Below the pieces are notes generated by a model, which was given only the letters and a program-made list of their open reading frames with translations, did not search any database and was not told the DNA's origin. Below are positions 1 through 8,567 of a stretch of DNA of 55,518 nt, piece after piece (position 1 is the stretch's first letter; the number at the start of each line of letters is the position of its first letter). The DNA comes from Amycolatopsis circi (lineage in GTDB: Bacteria > Actinomycetota > Actinomycetes > Mycobacteriales > Pseudonocardiaceae): contig NZ_PQIA01000053.1 of assembly GCF_003385235.1 (NCBI RefSeq), forward strand, positions 1 through 55,518. The letters are read 5' to 3'. Position numbers and translations under genes: made by a program.

Positions 1-308
1 GCATACCCCCGCGACTGCTCCCGATGCCCAGCCCCGATCCCGAGCACAAACCGCCCGGGAAACCTCGAAGCCACCCGCTGATACGAGGCCGCCAGCACCG
101 CCGGATCCCCCGACCACACGTTGACGATGCTCGACCCCACCACCAACGACTCAGTAGCTTCGAGCAGCTCGTCAATCCCGGCCAGCTCCACCCCAGGCCC
201 ACCGAGCCACAGCCCCGAATACCCCAGCCGCTCGATCTCGGCCGCCATCGCCGGAGTAGTCAACGCCCCGACCTGCCAAACGCCGTACCCGCGCAATCCG
301 ATCTTCAT
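1..308 (-). CDS. LLM class F420-dependent oxidoreductase, N-terminal part (runs off the left edge)
   Basis: The minus strand is open from an ATG at 308 to the window edge, giving about 102 residues of a longer protein. It begins MKIGLRGYGVWQ and continues with EIERLGYSGLWLGG, a stretch around SIVNVWSGDP, and RFPGRFVLGIGAGH. This is the first half of the luciferase-like TIM barrel in the actinobacterial subfamily usually annotated TIGR03620. Such proteins use reduced cofactor F420 to reduce or oxidise small molecules; the substrate cannot be told from this fragment. No strong Shine-Dalgarno sequence precedes the ATG. It lies downstream of the malic enzyme on the same strand, separated by a strong terminator, so it is probably transcribed separately. 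Confidence 0.8.
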   Translation of the reverse strand, partial: MKIGLRGYGVWQVGALTTPAMAAEIERLGYSGLWLGGPGVELAGIDELLEATESLVVGSSIVNVWSGDPAVLAASYQRVASRFPGRFVLGIGAGHREQSRGY

Positions 309-367
309 GAAGACCACCGTGCCGACCAAAAAATGGACCAGCAAGTCCAAAATGAGCCCAAAAGAAA

Positions 368-396
368 GGCTCCCCGGCGACCAACGCCGGGGAGCC
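368..396 (-). terminator. Intrinsic terminator after malic enzyme
   Basis: A perfect 12-bp stem (368-379 with 385-396) closes a 5-nt loop. On the minus strand it is followed by TTTCTTTT. It lies 18 bp beyond the malic enzyme stop codon, as expected for that gene's terminator. Confidence 0.85.
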
Positions 397-414
397 CGTT
401 CCAAGAGAAGAACC

Positions 415-1647
415 TCAGCCAGTCACGCCGTCCTGCTCAGCAGCCTTGGCCACCGCAGCCGCCACCTCCGGCGCGACCCGCGGGTCCAGCGGACTGGGCA
501 CGATCCGGTCCCGCCCCAGATCGTCCGAAGCCACCGCCACGATCGCCTCGGCAGCGGCCAGCTTCATGTTCTCCGTGATCGCCCGCGCCCCCGCGTCCAG
601 CGCCCCGCGGAACACCCCGGGGAACGCCAGCACGTTGTTGATCTGGTTCGGGAAGTCACTGCGCCCGGTAGCGACGATCGCCGCGTGCTGCGCGGCCACC
701 GCCGGATGCACCTCCGGGTCCGGATTGGACAGCGCGAACACGATCGAGTCATCCGCCATCGTCGACAGCAGCGAGGGATCGATCGTCGCCCCGGACAGCC
801 CGAGGAACACGTCCGCCCCGCGCAGCGCCTCGGCGAGACCGCCGGTCAGCCCGGCCTTGTTCGTGGTCTCCACCAGCTGCCGCTTGATCGGGTTCAGGTC
901 CTCGCGTCCGGCGTGGACGATGCCGCGCGAGTCGAGCACCGTCACGTCCGCGACGCCAGCCGCGAGCAGGATCTTCGCGCAGGCCACCCCAGCCGCGCCC
1001 GCCCCGGACACCACGACCCGCTCGCCGGCGATGTCGCGGTCGAGCACCAGGTTCGCGCCGCGCAGGGCGGCGAGGGTGACGATCGCGGTGCCGTGCTGGT
1101 CGTCGTGCATGACCGGGCAGTCCAGCGCCTCCTTGAGCTTGTCCTCCAGCTCGAAGCAGCGCGGCGCGGAAATGTCCTCGAGGTTGACCGCGCCGAACGA
1201 CGGGCGCAGCCGGACCAGGGTCTCGACGATCTCGTCGACGTCGGTGGTGTCGAGCACCAGCGGGATCGAGTCCAGCCCGCCGAAGGTCTTGAAGAGCACC
1301 GACTTGCCCTCCATGACCGGCAGCGAAGCGCTCGCGCCGATGTCCCCGAGGCCGAGCACCGCGGTGCCGTCGCTGACCACTGCCACGAGCCGGTCCGCCC
1401 AGGTGTACCGCTTCGCCTTGGCCGCGTCCTCGGCGATCGCGCGGCTCACCTTCGCCACGCCGGGCGTGTAGGCGATCGAGAGGTCGCGCGGGTCGGAGAT
1501 CGGCCGGGTCGCCGCCACGGAGAGCTTGCCGCCCTCGTGCCCGGTGAAGATCTCGGCGTCGGTCACGGCCGCGACGGTGCTGGCCTGGTCGGTCATCGGG
1601 TTTCCTGTCGTGGGAATGACGGAAGCGGGCGGATGGGTCTGGGTCAT
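415..1647 (-). CDS. NAD(P)-dependent malic enzyme
   Basis: Oxidative decarboxylation of malate to pyruvate in the cytoplasm, at the TCA/gluconeogenesis branch point. About 410 residues, the short bacterial form without a phosphotransacetylase domain. Visible signatures are the N-terminal SIAYTPGVAKV with the catalytic Tyr, the metal/substrate segment CPVMHDDQHGTAIV, the Rossmann motif VVSGAGAAGVA, and FALSNPDPEVHP and FPNQINNVLAFPGVFRG near the C terminus. The ATG at 1647 has a clear AGGAG eight bases upstream. An in-frame ATG at 1596 (AGGA upstream) would give 393 residues and starts closer to the family's usual N terminus, so the start is uncertain. It is a single-gene unit bounded by a terminator. 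Confidence 0.93.
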   Translation of the reverse strand: MTQTHPPASVIPTTGNPMTDQASTVAAVTDAEIFTGHEGGKLSVAATRPISDPRDLSIAYTPGVAKVSRAIAEDAAKAKRYTWADRLVAVVSDGTAVLGLGDIGASASLPVMEGKSVLFKTFGGLDSIPLVLDTTDVDEIVETLVRLRPSFGAVNLEDISAPRCFELEDKLKEALDCPVMHDDQHGTAIVTLAALRGANLVLDRDIAGERVVVSGAGAAGVACAKILLAAGVADVTVLDSRGIVHAGREDLNPIKRQLVETTNKAGLTGGLAEALRGADVFLGLSGATIDPSLLSTMADDSIVFALSNPDPEVHPAVAAQHAAIVATGRSDFPNQINNVLAFPGVFRGALDAGARAITENMKLAAAEAIVAVASDDLGRDRIVPSPLDPRVAPEVAAAVAKAAEQDGVTG

Positions 1648-1967
1648 CGAACGTACTCCTGGGACTGCGAGCGGGGGACCACCTGGTCGACGGGCGAAAC
1701 GCGCCCGTCGAGAGTGGGAACTCGTCCTCCGGACGGCAGCCCAGCGCGGTAGCGCCGGCCTGTCGGCGAGGCGTCTGCGCGGCCATCCGATCCGTGGGGT
1801 GTGGCGATGGCCGCCGACGCTGCGGTTCGTCAATCATGACAGGCCCCCGGTCGCACCCGACCCCTCGGTGCGGCTCATGTCACAGATTCGCGATTCCCAA
1901 GACGTCCGTCCGGTTTCGGAAGCAGTTCCGTTCCGGGTCCGGAAACGCACTCGATAGGGTGGCCGCC
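1648..1967. other. Divergent intergenic region, no gene seen
   Basis: About 320 bp between the divergent malic enzyme and epimerase genes. It should carry both promoters, but I cannot identify a convincing -35/-10 pair. Frames open through it are upstream extensions without ribosome binding sites. Confidence 0.5.
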
Positions 1968-2576
1968 ATGGACTTCCGCCCGCTCAAGGTCTCCGGCGCA
2001 TTCGAGTTCGTCCCGCGCGTCTTCCCCGACGAACGCGGATTGTTCGTCGCGCCGTTCCAGGAAGAGGCGATCGTCCGCGCCGCCGGGCACCCGCTGCGCG
2101 TCGCGCAGACGAACCACAGCGTTTCCCGGGCCGGCTCGATCCGCGGCGTGCACTTCGCCGACACCCCGCCGGGACAGGCGAAGTACGTCTACTGCCCGAG
2201 CGGGTCGCTGCTGGACGTGGTGGTGGACCTGCGCGTCGGCTCGCCGACGTTCGGCGAATGGGACTCGGTGCGGATCGACTCGACGGAATTCCGCGCGGTG
2301 TACGTGGCGGAAGGAATCGGGCACGCCTTCGTCGCGCTGGAAGACAACACCGTGATGACCTACCTGTGCTCGGAGCCGTACAACCCGGCGGGCGAGCACG
2401 GCATCAACCCGCTCGACCCGGCGCTGGACCTGCCGTGGCCCGCCGGACTGGCGCCCATTGTGTCCGAAAAGGACAAAGCGGCGCCGACCCTGGCCGAAGC
2501 GCTCGACCAGGGCCTGCTGCCGACGTACGCGGATTGCGTGGCGTACTACGAAAAGCTGCGGTCAGCGCACCGCTAG
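1968..2576 (+). CDS. rfbC: dTDP-4-dehydrorhamnose 3,5-epimerase (RmlC-type cupin)
   Basis: Epimerises C3 and C5 of dTDP-4-keto-6-deoxyglucose, for rhamnose or deoxysugar supply. The 202-residue protein has the family layout: FVPRVFPDERGLFVAPF near the N terminus, SIRGVHFA with the catalytic His at residue 62, VYVAEGIGHAFVALED, and TYLCSEPYNP with the catalytic Tyr at 132. Both catalytic positions match the numbering usual for RmlC. The rest of the rml pathway is not in the window, so whether the product feeds cell-wall rhamnose or a secondary-metabolite sugar is unknown. The ribosome binding site is weak. Its TAG stop overlaps the TAG of the convergent cholesterol oxidase gene (CTAG). Confidence 0.9.
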   Translation: MDFRPLKVSGAFEFVPRVFPDERGLFVAPFQEEAIVRAAGHPLRVAQTNHSVSRAGSIRGVHFADTPPGQAKYVYCPSGSLLDVVVDLRVGSPTFGEWDSVRIDSTEFRAVYVAEGIGHAFVALEDNTVMTYLCSEPYNPAGEHGINPLDPALDLPWPAGLAPIVSEKDKAAPTLAEALDQGLLPTYADCVAYYEKLRSAHR

Positions 2577-4192
2577 GCGCGCACGCCGTCCTCGGTGATG
2601 ACCCGTTCGATATTGCGCTCGGCCAGCGCGGTGATCGTCACGAACGGGTTCACGCCGGTGCTGCCCGGAATCAGCGAACCGTCCGTCACGTACAGGTTCC
2701 GGTACCCCTTCACGCGCCCGTAGTTGTCGGTCGCGTCGCCGAGCACCAATCCGCCGAGCGGGTGGTAGGTGAAACGGTTCTCGAACGCCCGCGTGTCGCC
2801 GAAGAGGTCGTAGCGGTAGATCGTGGAGTTCGCCTTGTTGATCCGGTCGAACAACGACTTCGCCGCGTCGATCGACGGCTGTCCCTGGTCCGGCGTCCAC
2901 TGCAGTTTCGCCGAATCGCTCGCGGCGTCGTAGGTGAAGTGGCCGCGTTCGGGGTTCTTGGTGATCGCCAGGTACAGGCTCGCCCACGTTTCGAGCCCGG
3001 CGGGCACCGGCGCGATTTCGGCGAACACCGGATTCGTCGGGTTGTCCCAGTCGTCGATGCCGAGCGCGGGCATCCCGGCTTCCAGGCTGCCGGTCGTGTC
3101 CCAGACGTGGTTGGCGCGGCCGAGCATCACGTTGCCGTTGGTGCCCCAGCCCTGACCGACGGCCTCGGACAGCCGCGGCAGCCGTCCGGTGTCGCGGGCG
3201 CGCACCAGCAGTTCGGTCGAACCGAGGCTGCCCGCGCCGAGGAAGAGGTACTTCGTGGACAGATGCTTGGTGGAGAGCACGTTGCCGAGCGCGTCGGACT
3301 CGCGCACGACGAGCGTGTACGTGCCGTCCTGCTGCTGAATGATTTCGCGGACCTGGTGCAGCGTCTGGATGGTCACGTTCCCGGTGCCGAGCGCGGCGGC
3401 GAGATACGTCTTGTCCAGCGAACGCTTGCCGTGGTTGTTGCCGTAGATGACCTCGGACGCCAGCGCCGAGCGTTCGACCGTGCCGGCTTCTTCCTTCTTC
3501 ATATACTCGAAGTCGTAGACGCTCGGTACGAACGTGGTCTTCAACCCGGTTTTCTGCGCGGCTTTCCGGGAAACCCGCGCGAACTGGTAGGACTTGCAGG
3601 TCTCGAACCAGTTTTCGTCGATGTGGTTCACGCCGAGACCCGCGTTGGCGCGCGGGTAGTACTTGCCGTACATCTCGTCGGCGTTCACCTGCGGCAGGAT
3701 TTCCTCGAAGTACGAACGCTTCGGCTGCACCGCCATCGCGCCGTTCACCAGCGATCCGCCGCCGACGCCGCGCCCGACGTACACCGACATCCCGCCGTAG
3801 TTCACCCGGTCCAGCACCCCGGCGTACGGATCGATGTCGTGGTTCGCCACGTCCAGCCACAGGAACGACGCGAGCGGCGCTTCAGTGCGCTTCTTGAACC
3901 ACATCGACCGCCGGTCCGGCTTCAGCATGTCGCAGAAGACCTTGCCGTCCGGGCCCGGCTCGTTCCACAGCTGGCCCATTTCGAGCATCACCGTGGGCAC
4001 GCCCGCCTCGCCGAGCCGCAGCGCGGTGACCGCCGCCCCGTACCCGGTGCCGATCACCACCGCGGGCGAATAGTCCGGCAGCGGCGCGACGGTCCCCGCA
4101 CGCGCGGTCGTCGCCGAAATGCTGGTCAGTCCGAGGGCCGCGGCGGAGTTCAGCGCGGCGAGGCCGAGAAAACGGCGGCGGTTGAGGGGCAT
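2573..4192 (-). CDS. choD: Secreted cholesterol oxidase (GMC oxidoreductase)
   Basis: FAD enzyme oxidising cholesterol to 4-cholesten-3-one with H2O2 release; exported. At 539 residues it has the usual length. The N terminus has a twin-arginine signal (NRRRFLG followed by a hydrophobic stretch and an Ala-rich cleavage region), consistent with Tat export of a folded flavoprotein. The dinucleotide motif is the variant VVIGTGYGAAVTALRL. GRGVGGGSLVNGAM is the second FAD contact. Family active-site residues are present: Glu in VFAEIAP, His in YHPLGG and Asn in STGVNPFVTITA. This matches the class I non-covalent enzymes of Streptomyces and Brevibacterium. No other sterol genes are nearby. The gene symbol is by homology of family, not proven orthology. 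Confidence 0.92.
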   Translation of the reverse strand: MPLNRRRFLGLAALNSAAALGLTSISATTARAGTVAPLPDYSPAVVIGTGYGAAVTALRLGEAGVPTVMLEMGQLWNEPGPDGKVFCDMLKPDRRSMWFKKRTEAPLASFLWLDVANHDIDPYAGVLDRVNYGGMSVYVGRGVGGGSLVNGAMAVQPKRSYFEEILPQVNADEMYGKYYPRANAGLGVNHIDENWFETCKSYQFARVSRKAAQKTGLKTTFVPSVYDFEYMKKEEAGTVERSALASEVIYGNNHGKRSLDKTYLAAALGTGNVTIQTLHQVREIIQQQDGTYTLVVRESDALGNVLSTKHLSTKYLFLGAGSLGSTELLVRARDTGRLPRLSEAVGQGWGTNGNVMLGRANHVWDTTGSLEAGMPALGIDDWDNPTNPVFAEIAPVPAGLETWASLYLAITKNPERGHFTYDAASDSAKLQWTPDQGQPSIDAAKSLFDRINKANSTIYRYDLFGDTRAFENRFTYHPLGGLVLGDATDNYGRVKGYRNLYVTDGSLIPGSTGVNPFVTITALAERNIERVITEDGVRA

Positions 4193-4298
4193 TCACGCAT
4201 GCTGACCTGGTGCGCCCGCACTGACAAGGCCCAAAGTGAACGGTGTTCGCATTTGCCCAGTAAACGGCGTTAAGTTCACTCGGCCGGGGTAACGCCCC

Positions 4299-4343
4299 TC
4301 GTGCGCGGCAATCCCGGTTCTAACCGTGATCAGCACTCACGAC
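4299..4343. repeat. Palindromic element, family A, copy A1 (left arm decayed)
   Basis: The right arm (about 4323-4343) matches the conserved family arm exactly, ending CACTCACGA. The left arm keeps about 15 of 21 family positions. The minus-strand reading TCG TGA in the right arm is the last sense codon and the stop of the DUF4442 gene (stop 4337-4339). Confidence 0.8.
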
Positions 4344-4810
4344 CTACGCGGCGTGACCCACACGGTGATCGTCGCGGTGACCACCTCGGTCCCGCGCGAG
4401 TCCACGATCCGCACCGGAACCGGAAGATCGAATCCCGCGGAGCCGAACTCGGGGATCTCCGACAATTCGGCGATCGCCCGCAGCCCGGTTCCGGCCTTCG
4501 CGACGTAACTCACTTCCATGCCCTTGGGCAGCCACCGGTGCGTGGCCGGGACGGTCGCCTCGGCCAGCATGCCCATCGCGATCTCGGCGAGATTGCAGGC
4601 GGCGATCGCGTGGAAGGTGCGGATGTGGTTGTGGACACCCCACCACTTCGGCGCGGTCACCGAACAGTGGCCGGGACGGATCTCCCTGATGGTCGGCAGC
4701 ACGGTGCCGAAGTAGGGCACGCGCAGGCACATCGCGGCGGAAAACAGCTGCTTGCCACCGGGTTTGGCGGCCAGCTTGCGCCACAGCCCGTACGTCGAGG
4801 GCGAACCCAT
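4337..4810 (-). CDS. DUF4442 hotdog-fold protein (thioesterase-like)
   Basis: About 157 residues with the DUF4442 pattern: LFSAAMCLRVPYFGTV, IREIRPGHCSVTAPKWWGVHNHIRTFHAIAA (read in two parts) and LAEIAMGMLAEATVP, which form the hotdog helix and following sheet. Members resemble acyl-CoA thioesterases such as PaaI and YiiD. The HNHIRTFHAIAACNLAE segment occupies the usual catalytic region, but a substrate cannot be named. The ATG at 4810 has GGGAGGTG just upstream; a GTG at 4837 would add nine residues but has no good binding site. The C terminus ends RRS, with the Ser codon and stop supplied by palindrome A1. Confidence 0.75.
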   Translation of the reverse strand: MGSPSTYGLWRKLAAKPGGKQLFSAAMCLRVPYFGTVLPTIREIRPGHCSVTAPKWWGVHNHIRTFHAIAACNLAEIAMGMLAEATVPATHRWLPKGMEVSYVAKAGTGLRAIAELSEIPEFGSAGFDLPVPVRIVDSRGTEVVTATITVWVTPRRS

Positions 4811-4896
4811 CAGCACCTCCCAGGTGAAGTTACTCACCAGTAGCCTGACACACGACGAACCTGCCGGGCAAACCCGCCCCGGCTATATTCGGCCGC

Positions 4897-5487
4897 GTGG
4901 CACATCGGCTCTTTCTTCTCCGGCACGGCCAGACCGAATGGTCGTCGAACGGCAAGCACACCGGGCGCACCGACATCCCGCTGACCCCGGCGGGCGAGGA
5001 ACAGGCGCGCGCGGCGGGCGGCACCCTGCGAACCCTGCTCGGCGGCCCCGGGCTGGTGCTTTCCAGCCCGCGCGGCCGCGCGCTGCGCACGGCGGAACTC
5101 GCTGGCCTGCGCGTGGACGAGGTCACCGAGGACCTGGCCGAATGGGATTACGGCGACTACGAAGGCGTCACCACGCCAGAGATCCGCGAGACAGTCCCGG
5201 ACTGGACCGTCTGGACCCGCCCGATTCCCGGCGGCGAAAGCGCGCAGGACGTGCAGGCGCGCGCGGACAAGGTGCTCGACCGTGCCCGGCGCGAGATCGA
5301 CAACGGCGACGTCGTCCTGGTCGGGCACGGGCACTTCAGCCGCGTGCTCGTCGCGCGCTGGCTCGGCCTGCCCGGCACCTCGGGTGTCCACTTCGGACTG
5401 GACCCGGCCGGTCTCGCGGTACTCGGCGACGAGCGCGGCGAACCGCAGATCGAGCACCTGAACCTGCTGCCCGCCTTGGAGGGATGA
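4897..5487 (+). CDS. Histidine phosphatase family protein (phosphoglycerate-mutase-like)
   Basis: 196 residues starting with GTG. The phosphohistidine motif LFLLRHGQTEW is at residues 5-15 with RHG at 9-11, the TPAGEEQARAAGG segment follows, then a conserved Arg region SSPRGRALRTAEL and the second catalytic His in VLVGHGHFSRVL. Proteins of this type are broad phosphatases or sugar-phosphate phosphatases rather than glycolytic mutases; the substrate is unknown. The stop at 5485-5487 is one base from the GTG of the GNAT gene, whose ribosome binding site lies inside this gene's end, so the two form a coupled pair. Confidence 0.88.
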   Translation: MAHRLFLLRHGQTEWSSNGKHTGRTDIPLTPAGEEQARAAGGTLRTLLGGPGLVLSSPRGRALRTAELAGLRVDEVTEDLAEWDYGDYEGVTTPEIRETVPDWTVWTRPIPGGESAQDVQARADKVLDRARREIDNGDVVLVGHGHFSRVLVARWLGLPGTSGVHFGLDPAGLAVLGDERGEPQIEHLNLLPALEG

Positions 5488-5488
5488 A

Positions 5489-5971
5489 GTGACCGACCCC
5501 CGCGTACGGCGGATCCGGCCGGAAGACGTCGACGCCGTCGTGGAACTGGTCTACGCGCTGGCCGAGTACGAACGCGCCCCGCAGGAATGCCATCTCACCT
5601 CCGAGCAGCTGCACAACGCGTTGTTCGGCGAGGCCCCGGCGCTGTTCGGCCACGTGGCCGAAGTGGACGGCGACATCGCCGGATTCACCTTGTGGTTCTT
5701 GAACTTCTCCACCTGGCGCGGCACGCACGGGATCTATCTGGAAGACCTGTACGTCCGCGAGGAACAGCGCGGTTCGGGCCTCGGCAAGGTGCTGCTGGCG
5801 ACGCTGGCCGCGGAGTGCGTGGACAAGGGTTATCACCGGCTGGAGTGGTCGGTGCTCAACTGGAATCCGGCGGTCGGGTTTTATCGGGCGCTTGGGGCAT
5901 TGCCGCAGGACGAGTGGTCGGTGTATCGGCTGACGGACGAGCCGTTGAGGGTGCTCGCCAAGGAAGCGTGA
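5489..5971 (+). CDS. GNAT family N-acetyltransferase (SSAT-like)
   Basis: 160 residues, start GTG preceded by GGAGGGATGAA. The acetyl-CoA motif A is LYVREEQRGSGLGKVLL with the R/QxxGxG/A loop, preceded by the beta-4 strand GIYLEDLYV. LEWSVLNWNPAVGFYRALGA is the C-terminal half shared with diamine (spermidine/spermine) N1-acetyltransferases, as is the closing EWSVYRL. The fold is secure; polyamine specificity is only suggested by similarity. It is translationally coupled to the upstream phosphatase. Palindrome A2 begins four bases after its stop and should act as the shared end of this operon and the convergent peptidase gene. Confidence 0.88.
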   Translation: MTDPRVRRIRPEDVDAVVELVYALAEYERAPQECHLTSEQLHNALFGEAPALFGHVAEVDGDIAGFTLWFLNFSTWRGTHGIYLEDLYVREEQRGSGLGKVLLATLAAECVDKGYHRLEWSVLNWNPAVGFYRALGALPQDEWSVYRLTDEPLRVLAKEA

Positions 5972-5974
5972 AGG

Positions 5975-6018
5975 TCGTGAGTGCTGATCACGGTTCTAAC
6001 CGCGATCAGCACTCACGA
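5975..6018. repeat. Palindromic element, family A, copy A2
   Basis: 44 bp: two 21-nt arms around a 2-nt centre (CT), with a single mismatch. It fills the junction between two convergent genes, 4 bp after one stop and 8 bp before the other, so a bidirectional terminator is a plausible role. It belongs with the elements at 25099 and 43840. Confidence 0.9.
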
Positions 6019-6025
6019 GCCCCCT

Positions 6026-7609
6026 TTACGGCGTGGGCAACGGCAGCCCCGGCAGGTTCTGGTCCGCCGGTACCACCCCGTCGACCAAGTAGCCGTCCAC
6101 CACTTCGTCGACCGCCTTGTTGCCGCCGATCCCGTAGATGCCGTGGTCGCCTTCCCCGGTGACGGTCAGCATCCGCGAGTTCTGGAACGCGGCATGCGCC
6201 TTCCGCGCGCCTTCGATCGGCGTGGCCGGGTCGTGCTCGGACTGGACGATCACCACCGGCGGCACACCCTTCCCGTTCAGCACCGGCATCGGCCGAGGCC
6301 GGCCCGGCCAGAAGGCACAGACCTGCGTCGACATCCACAGCGAACTGTGCAGGGTCACGCCCCGGTCGAGGTATTCCTGCGACCGGCGGATCAGCGACTG
6401 CCGGTCGCCCTTCCACGGCCCGTCATTGCACAGGGTCGTGATCAACGTCGACACCATCGCGTCATCAGTGCCGGTCTGGGCCGCAACGCCCATCGGACCG
6501 GATTTCTTCGCCTCCGCCAACGCCTTGCCGAGCGCCACGCGGGCACCCTCCTTGACTTGCGCCGAAGCCCGCGCGTCGGTCAGCGTTTTGACCCGGACCA
6601 GTACGGCGGCGATCGTCGGAAACTGGCTCTTGGCCTTGAGCGCGCCGACGAGGAAGGAGTCCAGCGCGACCGCGCCGATCTTCGTGCCGTTCACCTCGAC
6701 CGGCTCGCGGGTCAGCGCGTACCGGACGCTCTCGTAGGTTTGCCGGGCCGCCTCGCCGCTCGTGCCGAAGTGGTATTTGACGTCGTAACGGGCCAGCCAG
6801 GGCAGGAAGTCCTGCCGCCAGCGGCGTTCGTAGCCTGTCGGCTGGAAGTCGAACGACTGCTGCCAGGTGCCGGTGAACTGGGTCGAGGAGTCCAGCACGA
6901 ACCGCCCGGTGTGCTGCGGGAACTGCTGGGCGTAGTGCGCGCCGAGCCAGGTGCCCGCCGAGTACCCGATCCAGTTGATCCGGTCGCGGCCGAGCAGGGT
7001 GCGCAGCAGGTCCAGGTCCCGGACGTTCTGGAAGGTGCTGATCAGCGATCCCAGCTCGCCCGCGGCCCGGTGGCAGGCGGTCGCGACGTACCGGATCGCG
7101 TCGACGATCTGGTTCAGATTGCGCGGATCGCGGTCGCGCGGGTCGAGATCGGCTCCGGTGCTGGCCGCGCCGCCGCAGGTAACGTTGGTGCTGCGGCCGG
7201 TGCCGCGGGTGTCGATGCCGATGATTTCCTGGTGCTCGCGCAGCCTGTCCTGGCCGCGCAGCAGGGCGGGGAACCAGCGGCCGGGACCGCCGGGGCCGCC
7301 CGGGTTGGTGAGCACCGACGCCGTCGTGGCGCCGGTGGACTTGAGCCTGCTGATGGCGATGGTCAGGAACTGCCCGTCGTCCGGACGGTCCCAGTCCCGA
7401 GGCGTGCGGTAGACCGAGCATTCGAGCCCGGAGATGTCCGTGCCCGGCGGCAAATCGGCCAGCTCGCCTGGAGCGCAGGCGTGCCAGTCCAGCGCCTGAC
7501 CGATGTAGCGGGCCGGGATCTTGGCGGTGTCCGCCGCGGCCGGCAGTGCCGCGGCGAGCAGCCCGCACACGACCGCTGAGCTGGTCACGACGAGGCGCAG
7601 TCTCCTCAT
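6026..7609 (-). CDS. Secreted alpha/beta-hydrolase, S33 tripeptidyl-aminopeptidase type
   Basis: 527 residues from an ATG at 7609 preceded by GAGGGGAAGCC. The N terminus (MRRLRLVV, hydrophobic core, AAALPAAADTA) is a signal peptide. The nucleophile elbow is NWIGYSAGTWLG (GxSxG). The C-terminal TAP-like domain carries VVIVQSEHDPATP with the acid and GEGDHGIYG with the catalytic His. Several Cys residues (CGGA, ATACH, TLCND, QVCAF) suit disulfides in a secreted enzyme. Streptomyces relatives remove N-terminal tripeptides from secreted proteins or act on proline-rich peptides; the exact specificity is inferred from the family. The gene stands alone, ending against palindrome A2. Confidence 0.9.
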   Translation of the reverse strand: MRRLRLVVTSSAVVCGLLAAALPAAADTAKIPARYIGQALDWHACAPGELADLPPGTDISGLECSVYRTPRDWDRPDDGQFLTIAISRLKSTGATTASVLTNPGGPGGPGRWFPALLRGQDRLREHQEIIGIDTRGTGRSTNVTCGGAASTGADLDPRDRDPRNLNQIVDAIRYVATACHRAAGELGSLISTFQNVRDLDLLRTLLGRDRINWIGYSAGTWLGAHYAQQFPQHTGRFVLDSSTQFTGTWQQSFDFQPTGYERRWRQDFLPWLARYDVKYHFGTSGEAARQTYESVRYALTREPVEVNGTKIGAVALDSFLVGALKAKSQFPTIAAVLVRVKTLTDARASAQVKEGARVALGKALAEAKKSGPMGVAAQTGTDDAMVSTLITTLCNDGPWKGDRQSLIRRSQEYLDRGVTLHSSLWMSTQVCAFWPGRPRPMPVLNGKGVPPVVIVQSEHDPATPIEGARKAHAAFQNSRMLTVTGEGDHGIYGIGGNKAVDEVVDGYLVDGVVPADQNLPGLPLPTP

Positions 7610-7729
7610 GGCTTCCCCTCTTAGGAATTCGGGTGAATTCGCTTGCGCAGTCCCGATTCCATCGGCTGAGGGGTGCCCCGGACAGTGCCGCCATGTCACC
7701 TACCCGCTATGACGTGACGTCACTACCGC

Positions 7730-8212
7730 TCAATCCTGTTCGCGACGCTCCCGCTCGGCACGCCGTCCCGCGAGCCCGCCGCGCTCGGCCGCCTCTTCCT
7801 CGGTCTCGTCGTCGTGCATTCCCAGCGCCCAGGCCCGCGACGGACGACGGAACAACAGCACCAGCGCCGCCAGCCCGCACAGCCCGATCGGCACGCCCCA
7901 CAGCGGCTGTCCGGACGGCCCCAGCAGGTACCAGCCGACCCCGATCAGCAGCAGCGCCACGACGACGCCGGGCGAGCGCGCCCACGTCTGGCCGAGCAGC
8001 AGCCCGACCGAGGCGGCGAGGAAGATCAGCGCCAGCACCGCGTAGGTGCCGAACTCGGCCCACACGTTGTTGCCCGGGATCGGCGGGTTCCGCAGCCCGT
8101 GCACCAGCAGCACCACGCCGAAGACCAGCAGGCCCAGCCCGGGAAGCCCGGTCAGGACGCCGGCGAGGCGGACCTCGAGCGGGGTGGGCGGCGGGTTCTC
8201 GGGATGCGACAC
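7730..8212 (-). CDS. Four-helix membrane protein (Rv3217c position)
   Basis: 160 residues from a GTG at 8212 with AGAAGGG about eight bases upstream. Four hydrophobic segments are visible: LAGVLTGLPGLGLLVFGVVLLVHGL, a helix around TYAVLALIFLAASVGLLL, one around GVVVALLLIGVGWYLL and one around GVPIGLCGLAALVLLF. A charged cytoplasmic tail follows (DDETEEEAAERGG, then RRAERERREQ). No catalytic motif is seen. It lies divergent to the diacylglycerol-kinase-like gene, exactly as Rv3217c lies next to Rv3218 in M. tuberculosis, so I read it as that family. Function unknown. Confidence 0.75.
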   Translation of the reverse strand: MSHPENPPPTPLEVRLAGVLTGLPGLGLLVFGVVLLVHGLRNPPIPGNNVWAEFGTYAVLALIFLAASVGLLLGQTWARSPGVVVALLLIGVGWYLLGPSGQPLWGVPIGLCGLAALVLLFRRPSRAWALGMHDDETEEEAAERGGLAGRRAERERREQD

Positions 8213-8567
8213 GGGCGCGGCCCTTCTGCAGCTGCGGTGCGGAACTTTGCGGGAACTTGCCGGGGCACAGCCACCCGACCAGCGCGAGTCACCGTGCGTG
8301 AGCACTACTGATCGTATGCCACCCGGTCGGCCGTTTTCCGGGGCGGCGGCCGAAGAGAAAATCGGGGCAGTCGTGGATGAGCGGGCGGTCGGCCCGGGTG
8401 CACTTGTCACGACGCGCGGAGTTTTCGCCGTCTGCAGAGGAGGACCGCCCGCCACAGGGTCGCCACAGGTCACCGAGCCGGGACGGCGTGCGCAAGCGGC
8501 TGAGCTTCGCGTCACCATGTGGCGCTGGAGGTACGTCCGCCGAGCGAAATGCACTTACCCTGCGGTA
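8213..8567. other. Divergent intergenic region, no gene seen
   Basis: About 355 bp between the membrane protein and the kinase-like gene. The frame of the kinase gene is open through it, but the extension is not conserved-looking. I see no RNA gene or clear promoter. Confidence 0.4.
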
